A DNA stretch of 47,561 bases from Cyanobacteriota bacterium (GCA_022703625.1 JAKLDH010000006.1:1-47561); one strand, 5' to 3'; numbered from the stretch's first letter, positions 1-8,483 are shown. Translations and numbers: made by a program. The notes: generated by a model from the sequence alone, not told the origin.

Positions 1-1
1 T

Positions 2-121
2 TCCCCCGACCTGAATAAAATTGAAAAATTCTGGGCATGGCTGAAAAAACAATTGCGGTCCGCTTTAAAAATTTTTGATACCCTTTTTGACGCTATTTGT
101 TATTGTTTTCAACTTAAATAA
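2..121 (+). pseudogene. IS630-family transposase, 3' end only
   Basis: Reading from base 2, the frame gives SPDLNKIEKFWAWLKKQLRS and continues to a TAA at 119-121. This is the hallmark C-terminal segment of IS630/Tc1-type DDE transposases (SPDLNxIEKFW), which contains the last catalytic acidic residue. Only the last 39 codons lie in the window. The element's end sits within a few bases of the stop, and the neighbouring phage D gene on the other strand breaks exactly there, so the copy is inserted in that gene. It may be intact outside the window; I mark it as a fragment only because the window cuts it. Confidence 0.85.
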
Positions 122-383
122 CTATATATTCGATCTCATCAATCTCAAAACTTCCGCAGTTTAATAATTTTGAGCCTTCATAACCAATCTGGAGACTAAG
201 AGTATCTCCCTTGCTTGGATACCAGCTTCCCTGCCAGAGTTTATTTGAATCCTCAAGCTGAATCTGGATTTCATCACTCTGCCCGTGTTCAAAATCAGTA
301 TATTCAACAGACAAAACGTAAGGTGATATTTTGGCGGTGATATTCAGATTTTCATATTCGATTTTAAATACAGGTTTTAGCAT
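114..383 (-). pseudogene. D: Phage late control D / baseplate hub protein, truncated by IS630
   Basis: Eighty-nine residues with the N-terminal signature of the P2 gpD / Mu gp44-type hub family (start MLKPVFKIEYENLNIT, then a segment ending GSFEIDEIEY). Family members are usually well over 300 residues. Here the frame runs into the IS630 end after EIEY and stops three codons later, so at least two thirds of the hub protein is lost or lies beyond the IS. The gene is the expected next member after tail protein X (393-608), transcribed leftwards in the tail operon. With this gene interrupted, the contractile tail is unlikely to assemble a functional baseplate unless the rest is supplied elsewhere. 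Confidence 0.75.
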
Positions 384-392
384 ATTTTGCCT

Positions 393-608
393 CTATTTTT
401 TCCAAGGGGGAAGCTCAAACTGAATCTGGTCATTATTTTCTATTACAGGGATTTTTAGTTTTATTCCTGCGGTGAGTATTGGAGTAATTGGAATATCAGG
501 GTTTGCTTTGATTATTGATTCATAGAGAGTTGCATCAGAATAAAATTCATATGCTATCAAGTCCCAGCGGTCAGAATCTTTTGTAATGTATTCATAGAAA
601 TCGCTCAT
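393..608 (-). CDS. X: Phage tail protein X (LysM-like)
   Basis: A 71-residue protein matching the P2 gpX family. It has an N-terminal YEYITKDSDRWDLIAYEFY block, then ANPDIP and a terminal short LysM-like unit (ILTAGIKLKIP). gpX is a small baseplate/tail-completion protein that sits next to gpU and gpD in P2-like contractile tails. Its ATG overlaps the stop of the U gene in an ATGA arrangement, indicating translational coupling. The order U-X-D is the canonical P2 order, which supports the assignment. Confidence 0.8.
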   Translation of the reverse strand: MSDFYEYITKDSDRWDLIAYEFYSDATLYESIIKANPDIPITPILTAGIKLKIPVIENNDQIQFELPPWKK

Positions 609-1030
609 TTCTTCTTAAGTCCCTGTTTTTGTTGTTTTTTCTTAACCTTTGCCTGTCTTGAATACCATTCTTTTAGTCTGATTTCCGCTTCTATAGCTAA
701 CACATTGCCGGATTTATCTGTCTGGATAGTGCTTGATGTAATTTCCTCAATAACATATCTGCCTAGATACTTGCCGTTGCCGAGAATAAAAGCCTGTTCT
801 TCATGTGATTTTGCAAGAGATTTCAACTTTTTAATTTCAGTTTCAGGAGTGCAGAAAGATGAATGAAAATTAAGTTTTATTGTCAGGGTATCAAGCTCAT
901 CACCGATGTATTGAAGTTTTGGCTTGGATTCGATTGTCTGATGAACCGCATAGTTGTGTTTTTGGGATTCTTCTATGCCGTTAAAGTAAGTTATGAGGTT
1001 AAACTGTATGTTTCCTAGCTGTGCAAACAT
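605..1030 (-). CDS. U: Phage tail protein U
   Basis: A 141-residue protein starting MFAQLGNIQFNLITYF, with the P2 gpU family pattern: a beta-rich domain with a central Leu-Thr-Ile-Lys segment followed by ...ILGNGKYLGRYVIEEI. The Lys/Gln-rich C-terminus is low complexity. gpU acts at the tail and baseplate of contractile-tailed phages. It lies 14 bp downstream of the tape measure gene and overlaps X by 4 bp, so it belongs to the leftward tail operon. Position and sequence agree; the exact structural role is inferred from family membership. Confidence 0.8.
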   Translation of the reverse strand: MFAQLGNIQFNLITYFNGIEESQKHNYAVHQTIESKPKLQYIGDELDTLTIKLNFHSSFCTPETEIKKLKSLAKSHEEQAFILGNGKYLGRYVIEEITSSTIQTDKSGNVLAIEAEIRLKEWYSRQAKVKKKQQKQGLKKK

Positions 1031-1044
1031 TTTCTGCCTCTTTG

Positions 1045-3501
1045 TTAATAAGCTAACCTTTCCTGTCTTTGTTTTTCAGCTTTTACAATTCTTAAAATCT
1101 CGTCTTTATGCTGTTTTAGTATTTGCAGGAATTCTTCTTTTTCTTGCGGGCTTCCTCCCGATATATTTACTGTCGGGCTATAATTGATTGAAACTGCTCC
1201 GCCTGAACTTCCCTGTCTTGAATTAGACATAGTGATTGGGTTTGACTTGAGAGATAAGGCTTTATTCATTGCAGCCATTAGGGGAGCAGGTTTTATTGTT
1301 GCTGCTATAGTTTCTATGAGTTTTATTTTATGTAAATCTTTAAGCGGTCCCATTTTGGCTGGTGAATGAGGAAGGTAATCTCTAATAATTTGAGCGTGTT
1401 TTTCTATTGCCTGCTGTGTTTTCCCTGTCTTTGAAAGTAGTCCGAATGAAAGCACTTCGCCGATTTTTGCCCCTAAATCGAACATTTTTTTGATTAAATC
1501 TGTAATTTTTAAAATAATTCCTGCCAGAGCTTTTCCAAACCTTAGCCCCATTTTTTCCGCTGCATTTCCTGTATCGTTAACAGGCTGGATAAGATTTTTA
1601 ATCCAGCTCCATACAGCTTTTAAGGGTGTGAGCAATGGTGAAAAAGCTCCAGCAAGAGATTGAAAAGCCGGTTGGAGCGGAGCAAGTCCTTCCTGTAACC
1701 CCTTAAATACACCTCTGGAAAATCCTGTAATAGGTTTCCAGTATTTGTAAATAAGGAGGGCAGCACCTGCTAATACCGTTCCAATCCAGAAAAGGGGAGA
1801 GGTGAGTAAGGTAAGGGAAAGTGTTCTAATAGCAATAATTCCTGATTTAATTATGTTTGGCAGGTTTAAAAAGCCTGATTTTAAGATGTTTAACCCATTT
1901 AGAAAACTGTTTGGAACAGCTTTAAGGGAAGCAATAGTCCAGTCTTTCAGTGAAGTTGTTGCTTTAATTGTGTTTAAAGGCAATTCTTTAAAGGTCTTTA
2001 GGATAGTTGAGCGAAGATTGTTATCTATTCGCCTTATATCTGCCATTAATCCTGATTGAGTCGAGAATTTTGACAGGTCAATTCCAATAGGATTGCCAGC
2101 ATTCCTTAAACTTGCTGTTGTTTGCAGGTTGCCGAGAGTTGTGTTTAGTCCAAGAAATTTAAGCAATTGCATACTATTTTGAGATAATATAGGAGTTAAA
2201 TTCCTTGCCAGATTTAAAAATGAGCCATAACCCTTAACAAGATTTCCGACAAGGAAAACCGCTCCTCCAAGTGTGGTTAAAAGCAGTCCTCCGCCTGTAA
2301 GTCCAATAACTGAAGCGAATATTCCTTTTTGAAGCAAGGGATTTTTGTTTATGGTTTCAAGCATTTTATTTGCTGCTTTTAGCGGCTCAGCTAGATTTGG
2401 CAGGACAAGTTCCATCATGTTGATTTTTAACATGTTCCACTGCTCTATTGTTGTACCCATCATGTTTTGGAAATCCGAGTCTACTATGCCGGTAGCTGAT
2501 AAAGCAGATTTTTTAATCGCTTCGTATTCTTTAAGGTTTTTCATCATTGGTTTTATAAAATTTAAAACCTGCATGTCCTGAAATATCTCGGAAACTTTAA
2601 ACACATCTCCGCCTGTTGCCCTTTGGATAATATTTAGAACTTCAAGTATCGGGTCTTTGCCTTCTGATACTGCTTTTAAAAGTTCCGATTTTAAATCAAT
2701 GCCAAATTTCTTGCTGAAATTTTGCAGTGTTTGTGGTGCTGTTACTTTCTGCATAAAGTTTTGTAGGTTATTGGCAGCTTCGGGTGCATCTTTTGCTCCT
2801 TTCATTGCAATTTGAAGAGCTGCTCCGAGTTGTGCTACAGCAGGAACACCTTTCATTCCGAGCATTGATGCACTTGCAGTAAGTCCCGGAAATTCTCCTG
2901 CCATATCCTTAAGCTCAAACCTGCCTTCTTTTCCTGATTGGGCAAGGATATCCATTGTCCTGTTTAACTCTGATACAGGAACTTTAAGGTTATCTGTAAC
3001 GGAAAAAGCTGTTTTTGAAATATCGATAATAGCTGCTTGCTCTGCCGTTGCAGTTTTACCTATGACATTCATATAATCAAGGGCTTTTGTTGGGTCAACA
3101 CCGGATGCGACAAGCACACTCAATCCCTCTATGATTTCAGGGCGGAATTGGTTGGTATATTTTGAGATAGTACCAAGCCTCATGTCCATATCAGCAAGCT
3201 GGTTTGCTGTTAATTGCCCGACATTGCCGAGCTCTCTTAGCCTGTGTTCCATTTCAAGTGCTTGCGGTATAGCTGAAGTTAAACCAAGGGTATGAGCTAA
3301 ACCAAGTCCTCCTGCGGTCATTCCGGCACCGACTGTCATCATATTTTTGCCAAGTTTATCCAGCATTTCTGAAGTTTCATGGATTTCCTTTTGAAGTTTA
3401 TTAAATTCATGATTAGATGTGCTGACAGCATCTTTAATAACCCTCGACATCTTGTCGAAGGCGGTAAGGGTTAAAGATACTTTCATCATGGTGTCTAACA
3501 T
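1045..3501 (-). CDS. T: Tape measure protein of the contractile tail
   Basis: An 818-residue protein of P2 gpT type. It has an N-terminal helical region, a TMP core with a Gly/Ala/Met-rich stretch (around residues 50-70 and 195-215), hydrophobic segments near residues 385-410 and 560-580, and a C-terminal coiled-coil ending ...KAEKQRQERLAY. Tape measure proteins set tail length and are ejected through the tube; 818 residues would specify a tail of moderate length. The ATG overlaps the stop of the frameshifted E' reading frame by 7 nt, the classical arrangement for chaperone and tape measure genes. U follows 14 bp downstream. Confidence 0.88.
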   Translation of the reverse strand: MLDTMMKVSLTLTAFDKMSRVIKDAVSTSNHEFNKLQKEIHETSEMLDKLGKNMMTVGAGMTAGGLGLAHTLGLTSAIPQALEMEHRLRELGNVGQLTANQLADMDMRLGTISKYTNQFRPEIIEGLSVLVASGVDPTKALDYMNVIGKTATAEQAAIIDISKTAFSVTDNLKVPVSELNRTMDILAQSGKEGRFELKDMAGEFPGLTASASMLGMKGVPAVAQLGAALQIAMKGAKDAPEAANNLQNFMQKVTAPQTLQNFSKKFGIDLKSELLKAVSEGKDPILEVLNIIQRATGGDVFKVSEIFQDMQVLNFIKPMMKNLKEYEAIKKSALSATGIVDSDFQNMMGTTIEQWNMLKINMMELVLPNLAEPLKAANKMLETINKNPLLQKGIFASVIGLTGGGLLLTTLGGAVFLVGNLVKGYGSFLNLARNLTPILSQNSMQLLKFLGLNTTLGNLQTTASLRNAGNPIGIDLSKFSTQSGLMADIRRIDNNLRSTILKTFKELPLNTIKATTSLKDWTIASLKAVPNSFLNGLNILKSGFLNLPNIIKSGIIAIRTLSLTLLTSPLFWIGTVLAGAALLIYKYWKPITGFSRGVFKGLQEGLAPLQPAFQSLAGAFSPLLTPLKAVWSWIKNLIQPVNDTGNAAEKMGLRFGKALAGIILKITDLIKKMFDLGAKIGEVLSFGLLSKTGKTQQAIEKHAQIIRDYLPHSPAKMGPLKDLHKIKLIETIAATIKPAPLMAAMNKALSLKSNPITMSNSRQGSSGGAVSINYSPTVNISGGSPQEKEEFLQILKQHKDEILRIVKAEKQRQERLAY

Positions 3502-3659
3502 AAATCTTCAAATGCCTCAGATTGTGCTTGTCTGTACTTAATTGCCTGATTGACCCAGAACTCCAGCTCGGATAGTTCCATTTGCTTGATTTCGCTTAAT
3601 TGCCAGCCTGTGGTTTTGCAAAGGAGTATAATGCACTCTGCTGTAATGATTGGAGCTTC
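3495..3659 (-). CDS. E' extension of the tail assembly chaperone (-1 frameshift product)
   Basis: Between the E gene and the tape measure there is no free-standing ORF with a good start. The -1 frame relative to E is open from within E to a TAG at 3497-3495 and encodes about 54 residues, including GWQLSEIKQMELSELEFW and a polar tail. This resembles the GpE/E' family of P2-like phages, made there by programmed -1 frameshifting near the end of E. The stop overlaps the tape measure ATG by 7 nt, further evidence that the frame is used. The only in-frame string resembling a slippery site is a GGGG run followed by AAG (3662-3656). It allows perfect re-pairing in the P site only, so the exact slip site is uncertain. 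Confidence 0.7.
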   Translation of the reverse strand, partial: EAPIITAECIILLCKTTGWQLSEIKQMELSELEFWVNQAIKYRQAQSEAFEDLC

Positions 3660-3877
3660 CCCGATAATTGGGCATTCAGGATAAGAACATCTTCCATATC
3701 CATTTCAAGCAAATCTTCATAAACTATTGGCTGTCCATCGATGTCAGTTATTTCAGCTATAAGGGCAAACATGATTTCTTCAGGGTATTTGGCTTTTCTC
3801 TGTGCATTTAAAACGGTTTGACCGTTGCCTTTTTTAAATGTTGCGGTTTTTCCGCTTGGTAATGTAAGTTCTTTCAT
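3596..3877 (-). CDS. E: Phage tail assembly chaperone (Mu gp41 / P2 gpE-like)
   Basis: A 93-residue acidic protein beginning MKELTLPSGKTATFKKGNG. The central VYEDLLEMDMEDVLILNAQL helix is typical of Mu gp41/P2 gpE chaperones, in which the Met/Asp-rich helix precedes ...ALYSFAK. These chaperones coat the tape measure protein before tube polymerisation. It lies 3 bp downstream of the tube gene. Its last third overlaps an open -1 frame that reads through to the tape measure gene, as expected for a gene that produces a short and a frameshifted long form. Confidence 0.78.
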   Translation of the reverse strand: MKELTLPSGKTATFKKGNGQTVLNAQRKAKYPEEIMFALIAEITDIDGQPIVYEDLLEMDMEDVLILNAQLSGKLQSLQQSALYSFAKPQAGN

Positions 3878-3880
3878 AAT

Positions 3881-4402
3881 TTACGCTCCTATATTGTTTC
3901 TGTAAGTTTCCAGAATATCTGTGCCTTCTACTTTGTAGATGTTTTCAAGGACATCTATTTCAAATATTTCTTCACCGTTAACGATTAATTTTGCGTAATT
4001 AACGCTCATGGTGGTTTCATACTCTGCGTTATCCTGCGGCTTAAAGTTACCGAGTGGAAATTCTTTAAACGTTCCTGTTATATACGCAATGGCAGGAGCT
4101 TCTGCAAGTTTGCCCATACTGTTATAAGTTTCCAGAGAAGCCCTAACCTGTAATTGCACAGCAATAAAAGGATTAGCCGCTTTTTTAAGGACTTCAGTAT
4201 AAAGAGCATTCCATTTGATTTTGCACTCCAGCTTGTCGATTCCTGCGAAAAACTCTGCACTTCCAACCATTCCAAGTGCTTTATGCTCTGCCATTTTGTG
4301 TTTAATTTGCGGGAGCTGGATTTCTTCGGCTCTGCCAAGCAGGTTATTGCCGTCCATATAGATGTTTGCGTTTGTAAGTCTGTTTATTTTTATTTTTGAC
4401 AT
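3881..4402 (-). CDS. FII: Major tail tube protein (FII-like)
   Basis: A 173-residue protein with the P2 FII/Mu gp40 pattern: an N-terminal TNANIYMDGNNLLGRAEEI loop, LPQIKHKMAEHKALGMVGS, and a mid-region on IDKLECKIKWN. These are the hexameric tube subunits inside the contractile sheath. The gene sits between the small Cys-rich protein and the chaperone, two genes after the sheath. This is a different tube family from the one at 27933-28484, so the window encodes two unrelated tail tubes. Confidence 0.88.
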   Translation of the reverse strand: MSKIKINRLTNANIYMDGNNLLGRAEEIQLPQIKHKMAEHKALGMVGSAEFFAGIDKLECKIKWNALYTEVLKKAANPFIAVQLQVRASLETYNSMGKLAEAPAIAYITGTFKEFPLGNFKPQDNAEYETTMSVNYAKLIVNGEEIFEIDVLENIYKVEGTDILETYRNNIGA

Positions 4403-4588
4403 TTAAGCCTCCTTCTGCTTAAAAAGACCGCACCATTTAACATCAATTCTTCCGAACCTTAAAATAACCACATCGTCTTTAAGGGTGCGAATTAAGGGGC
4501 AAAGTTTTTTGTTTTGACAATTGGAGCATTGGTCTCTATCGTCAATGATTACTTCCATTAATCGCCATCTATTTAACAGCATTTTCAT
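4403..4588 (-). CDS. Small Cys-containing phage protein between sheath and tube
   Basis: Sixty-one residues with a CSNCQNKKLCPLI cluster and a further Cys near the C-terminus (VKWCGLF), so a small zinc knuckle is plausible. I do not recognise the family. The ATG overlaps the TGA of the sheath gene (ATGA), a GAGGAG ribosome site lies about 11 nt upstream, and the stop is directly before the tube gene, so it is clearly translated as part of the tail operon. A role in sheath or tube assembly would be a guess from position only. Confidence 0.65.
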   Translation of the reverse strand: MKMLLNRWRLMEVIIDDRDQCSNCQNKKLCPLIRTLKDDVVILRFGRIDVKWCGLFKQKEA

Positions 4589-5811
4589 TGTATTAAACTC
4601 CTCAGTAATTCAATGTTTATGAAACTTTCGAATGTTATTCGTTCTGCAGGAGTGGGCGGCATAAATTCAATATCAAAGGTTAAATGTCCGTTAGCTATTT
4701 CGGTTGGAGGATTTTTAGCAGGGTTAAATTTGCATTTACCGTCTATTAATGCTCCCCTGCCGATTAAAGTACGGATAAAAGCGTTTACTGACTCGCAAAT
4801 TGAATCGATTAACCCGTTGTCTATCGGGTAATCAATAAACTGAAGCATCGAATATTCAACACTTTCATGGATTATGTCTGCCGTTCTTCTGATATTGATA
4901 AAATTAGTGGGATCAGTACTGGATGGATAACTTGCGTTTCTGTTTCCCCAAGTTCTAAAGCCTGAGCCAAAGGAATTAAAGACTGTTAGGATGCCTGCTT
5001 CGTTTAAAAGGTTTACCTCGCTTGCGGGGTCATTTATCATCGAAGTCAGGTTTCTTTCAACGCCGATAATTCCTTTGATTTCAGTATTCGAGGGAGACCA
5101 GTGATAGCCCTTCTCGATATCTTTTGCTGCTATCACTCCTGCGAGTCTTTGGGAGTATGGTTCTAATCGCTCTGTGTCTGTTGCGGTATCGTAAACTTTT
5201 AAATGCGGATAACAAAGAACAAGCCTGTCGGAGCTAAAATTAAAATTAATTGTTCCTGATGCTCCCCTTCCGGTAATGGCTCCCTGTACACTAGTTCCGA
5301 CAGGCGCATCAATAATCCCCACTGCTCTAATATTTGCAGCAATAGCATTCATTTCAGTTGCAACCGCCATATCTTCACAATATTTAGGGACGATAAGGGT
5401 TTTAGGATAAAATCCAAACAGGGAATAAGCATCCTTAAAGCATTGCATTCCGGTTCTTTTTCCCTGAGCATCAACTCCTCCGATAATATCAGACAGCTGA
5501 ACATCAGAAACATCTTCATGAACAGCCGGATCAAAAACATTTACCACTATTACAATACCTGCACCCTGATCGAAGATTGCGTTTAACGCAGAGGGTATTG
5601 TAAATCCGTTTGTTGGCTGTCCGAAGTACAAAGCCGCATCTTTATCGCTGGTAATTAAAACGGGTTTGTTTATTGTTTTATAGTCAGCTCCAACAGTATT
5701 AACCGGAGCTGTTCCAACGAGCCCGATGACTGCTGTTTTTACAGTTCTTATAGGGCGGGCTCCCTTTTTTATTTCTATTGTTTCAACTCCGTGCAGAAAA
5801 TTTGCTGGCAT
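4585..5811 (-). CDS. FI: Tail sheath protein (FI / Mu gp39-like)
   Basis: A 408-residue contractile sheath protein. The N-terminus (FLHGVETIEIKKGARPIRTV) is followed by the diagnostic VIGLVGTAP segment. The central part has NVFDPAVHEDV, a PYSQRLAGVIAAKDIEKGYH block and the typical GSGFRTWGNRN motif, all hallmarks of P2 FI-type sheaths. Its presence shows that this module builds a contractile (myovirus) tail. It follows gp37 immediately and overlaps the next gene by 4 bp. Confidence 0.93.
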   Translation of the reverse strand: MPANFLHGVETIEIKKGARPIRTVKTAVIGLVGTAPVNTVGADYKTINKPVLITSDKDAALYFGQPTNGFTIPSALNAIFDQGAGIVIVVNVFDPAVHEDVSDVQLSDIIGGVDAQGKRTGMQCFKDAYSLFGFYPKTLIVPKYCEDMAVATEMNAIAANIRAVGIIDAPVGTSVQGAITGRGASGTINFNFSSDRLVLCYPHLKVYDTATDTERLEPYSQRLAGVIAAKDIEKGYHWSPSNTEIKGIIGVERNLTSMINDPASEVNLLNEAGILTVFNSFGSGFRTWGNRNASYPSSTDPTNFINIRRTADIIHESVEYSMLQFIDYPIDNGLIDSICESVNAFIRTLIGRGALIDGKCKFNPAKNPPTEIANGHLTFDIEFMPPTPAERITFESFINIELLRSLIQ

Positions 5812-6231
5812 TTATATCACCTCCTGATAATTTTCTATTGTTGGTGTCGTTAAACTGAAATTTATTGAATATTGCCAGATTCCATTGTCTTCAGAGATAA
5901 ATTCTTCTTTTGTGGACTGCATTTTTGAGCAGTTATCGGGTCTGTATCCTGTTAAAATGTTTCTGACTTTATCAAGATAAAAATACGATCCCTCGTGGCT
6001 TCTGAGGTTTCTTGTTACGACTGTTACAGAAAACTCAAGTTTTTTATCCTGAACGATATAGCCGATACTTTTTGATTCTGAATAGTTGCCGCCCTGATAG
6101 TGAACGAGTATTGCTCCCTTTGAATGGGTCAATCTGAATTCGGAAGGTTTTTCAGGAAATCCTTCAATGTGAAGTTCAGGGATATTTTCTTTTATCTTTT
6201 GAATTATTTGATTTTCAATATCATTTATCAC
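5812..6231 (-). CDS. Mu gp37-like tail terminator/connector protein
   Basis: A 139-residue protein of the Mu gp37 type: an N-terminal helix (MINDIENQIIQKIKENIP), a beta-rich core with ILVHYQGGNYSES, and a central FSVTVVTRNLRSHEG segment followed by a second conserved strand. It lies directly between gp36 and the sheath with no intergenic space, its position in Mu. Proteins at this position typically cap the tail tube at the head-tail joint. Family membership is well supported by sequence plus order; the terminator function is inferred from family knowledge. Confidence 0.75.
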   Translation of the reverse strand: MINDIENQIIQKIKENIPELHIEGFPEKPSEFRLTHSKGAILVHYQGGNYSESKSIGYIVQDKKLEFSVTVVTRNLRSHEGSYFYLDKVRNILTGYRPDNCSKMQSTKEEFISEDNGIWQYSINFSLTTPTIENYQEVI

Positions 6232-6663
6232 TTAAAAATTCTCCAGCATTGATTTAGTGAAAATTCTGTCCTGAAAAGTCATGTTTGTTCTGTATTCGCC
6301 AAGTTCAGGGGGTGTTCCTTCGATTTCAATTCCAAGAGAAACAATTCCTTTTTGAATTTGCTCCAGAAGTTTTATTGAATTTTTGTATTTATTATTTATA
6401 GATTCGGGCATATCAGTGTGAAATCTTCTTGAATAGAGTCTAAAGATTGACAAATCAACAGCAAGCATTGTTATTAACATTGGAATTGTGAATAACGGAA
6501 GCGTGTACCTGCCTCTTAAATATCCGTCAATGAGTGTTTCCGAGTATAAAATCGCTTCATCAACAATTGCTGTATTGATTTCATTTGCCTGATTGTCATC
6601 TGTGATTTCAATCAGGGTGGATTCCTGAACCTGCTGTTTTATGTCATCCAGCGTGCAGTACAT
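6232..6663 (-). CDS. Mu gp36-like head-tail connector (DUF1320)
   Basis: A 143-residue protein opening MYCTLDDIKQQV, with EAILYSETLIDGYLRGRYTLPL and VDLSIFRLYSRR. These are the standard signatures of the DUF1320/Mu gp36 family of head-completion adaptors. The helical bundle architecture (length about 140) is as expected. It lies between the cement protein and gp37, as in Mu. It probably joins the portal ring to the tail-completion protein. Confidence 0.85.
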   Translation of the reverse strand: MYCTLDDIKQQVQESTLIEITDDNQANEINTAIVDEAILYSETLIDGYLRGRYTLPLFTIPMLITMLAVDLSIFRLYSRRFHTDMPESINNKYKNSIKLLEQIQKGIVSLGIEIEGTPPELGEYRTNMTFQDRIFTKSMLENF

Positions 6664-7002
6664 TTAGATGCCTCGTGCAATTCTGATTATTTCTCCTGCC
6701 CCTGCTGCAGCATCAAGAGCATAGCCGTTAGATTCTCCTGTTGTGTAAGCTACAGCATAACCGTTTGCATCGGAAGCGACTTTGCTTCCGGCTGTGATGG
6801 CGCCTGCTGTTTGCATAAGAAGAATTCCGAATAATGCAACAGGTGCATATTGACCGGATTCAATTTCAACATCGCAAACACCAAGGGCTTTAGCATTAGC
6901 AGTACAATAATTTCCGTCAAATCCGATAAATCTTTGTTTTTCAAGATTTACTGCTGCCTGCACGGTTTCCATTAAAAGTGGTTTATATGTTTTTTCTGCC
7001 AT
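6664..7002 (-). CDS. Capsid cement / head decoration protein (DUF2190-like)
   Basis: A 112-residue Gly/Ala-rich beta protein with FIGFDGNYCTANAKALGVCD, a middle VALFGILLMQTAGAITAGSK and a terminal GAGEIIRIARGI. This pattern is typical of DUF2190-type proteins that decorate phage heads. It sits next to the gp35-like and capsid genes and 3 bp upstream of the gp36-like gene. The assignment as decoration protein is from family and position; another small structural role is possible. Confidence 0.7.
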   Translation of the reverse strand: MAEKTYKPLLMETVQAAVNLEKQRFIGFDGNYCTANAKALGVCDVEIESGQYAPVALFGILLMQTAGAITAGSKVASDANGYAVAYTTGESNGYALDAAAGAGEIIRIARGI

Positions 7003-7005
7003 TGT

Positions 7006-7506
7006 TTATGCCCTCCTCATGTTTTGGGGTGGTGTAATTTGCGGGCTTGTTTCTGTAGTTTTTGGCGTGTCATTTTGCGGTGCCGGTGTTACAGAAATTG
7101 CAGGTGTATTTACCTCTTTACTATTCGTTGGAGCTGCAGGAATGTTTGCAGCATTGGCCTGAATTGCAGGCGCATTTGAGACAGTAGTCTGTGTTGCAGG
7201 AGCATTCACTACAGAAGTTTGATTTCTTTGGTTTTGCCCCCGCCTGTCATTTTGTCGAAAAGGTCTTCTGTTGTCCTGATTTATCCTTTGATTATTTTGG
7301 TTTGTTTGAGGAGGAATGTTTTCAGTTTTTACCGCCTGAGCAGTTTGCCCTGTTTCCTGCGGAAAAACCTCAGGGTCATCTTCAAGGAATTCCAGATGGT
7401 CAATTAGTCTTTCTGCTTCATCTTTAGCGAGCTGAATTGTTGAACCGTCAGGATGAAGCACTTTGTTGTGCAGTATGTCTGTTCCTTTTACTTTGTATTT
7501 AGGCAT
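7006..7506 (-). CDS. Mu gp35-like protein with low-complexity tail
   Basis: A 166-residue protein. The first 45 residues (MPKYKVKGTDILHNKVLHPD, then IQLAKDEAERLIDHL) match the small Mu gp35-type domain found just after the capsid gene in Mu-like phages. The remaining two thirds are Gln/Asn/Pro/Thr/Ala-rich with repeated APATQ/APAIQ units and are probably disordered. The tail looks like a repeat expansion added to a compact domain. It could extend from the capsid surface, but this is inference. Confidence 0.6.
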   Translation of the reverse strand: MPKYKVKGTDILHNKVLHPDGSTIQLAKDEAERLIDHLEFLEDDPEVFPQETGQTAQAVKTENIPPQTNQNNQRINQDNRRPFRQNDRRGQNQRNQTSVVNAPATQTTVSNAPAIQANAANIPAAPTNSKEVNTPAISVTPAPQNDTPKTTETSPQITPPQNMRRA

Positions 7507-7568
7507 ATATTTTCTCCTGTATGCTTTGTAATGACCTGTTAAATCTTGTTTAAAGATATAAGTTGAAG

Positions 7569-8483
7569 TTAATTTGTATCAGAGATGAGATAACCTGCGT
7601 CGGGACCGACAAGAAACGGTGTATAAATATCTGTTGCCCTTATGAATTTGAGTTTATTGCCTTCTTTTCTGTACTCATCGATATTTAGAGCGTTTTTCTT
7701 TTTAATCATGTAAGCAAATGACGGGTCATACTCCGTTCGTGAACTTAAAGCCGGAACGTAAGCAAGGATAATATTGTCTTTCCAGACTTTTGTAAAATTG
7801 CCGTTTTCATTCATAAAAACAGACCTGCCGATTACGATATTTGGAATTTCAAAAATTTCTTTCAGAAAATTGAGTGTGACAATCTTGTTCTGGTTGTTGC
7901 TTATTAGCCCCTGTATCTGTTTGTGTTTTTTTAATATTTTCCAGGTTTCATGACCGATAACCATAGTATTGGGGTCTTGCGCTATTTTGCCTGCTATTGC
8001 ATCTTTAGCATCTTCAATCACGCCGACAGGGTCTGAACCGTCAACATTAAATTTTGAAGAGCCGGAAAGTGTGATTTTATTTCCTGCAGGATAACTTGCA
8101 GGTTTTTGCACAAGATCAGCACATTGTTTTTCCTGCTTAAGCCTGAGTCCTTCTGTCACAACATTTGTTGCATGTAATTGGAGTTTAACTTTTTTGGATT
8201 CCTCTTCTTCCCTGTAATCAATGGGATATGCAAGGTCGTGTTCGGTTAAGGTTGCAGTCTTTTTGGTAAAACCTTTAGGACTCACAACATTGGAATCTGC
8301 CCTGATTGCTCTTTCAGTGTTATAGACCTGAAAAGCTTCCTTGTTAAATTCAAAGATGTCGACTTTTTCGAGGTCTGATTCTATTGTCGGGAATAAGGCA
8401 TCAGCAATAAAAGCTGAATTTGTGTAGCCTCTTGCCACTTCTGATAAATACGCATTTATGCGTAAGTCTTCTAATCTGCCCAT
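7569..8483 (-). CDS. Major capsid protein (HK97 fold, Mu gp34-like)
   Basis: A 304-residue protein starting MGRLEDLRINAYLSEVARGY. The following segments are LFPTIESDLEKVDIFEFNKE, AIRADSNVVSPKGFTKKTAT and YPIDYREEEE, the typical N-arm and E-loop pattern of this Mu-like major capsid family, with MVIGHETWKILKKH in the P/A-domain region. It lies directly downstream of the protease/scaffold gene and upstream of the gp35-like gene, the canonical Mu position. A 59-bp gap separates it from the protease gene. Confidence 0.88.
   Translation of the reverse strand: MGRLEDLRINAYLSEVARGYTNSAFIADALFPTIESDLEKVDIFEFNKEAFQVYNTERAIRADSNVVSPKGFTKKTATLTEHDLAYPIDYREEEESKKVKLQLHATNVVTEGLRLKQEKQCADLVQKPASYPAGNKITLSGSSKFNVDGSDPVGVIEDAKDAIAGKIAQDPNTMVIGHETWKILKKHKQIQGLISNNQNKIVTLNFLKEIFEIPNIVIGRSVFMNENGNFTKVWKDNIILAYVPALSSRTEYDPSFAYMIKKKNALNIDEYRKEGNKLKFIRATDIYTPFLVGPDAGYLISDTN

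Noticed and set aside
993-1187. A + strand ORF over the U/tape measure junction
   Set aside because: It is antisense to two well-supported tail genes, has no family features and no ribosome site; it is a shadow.
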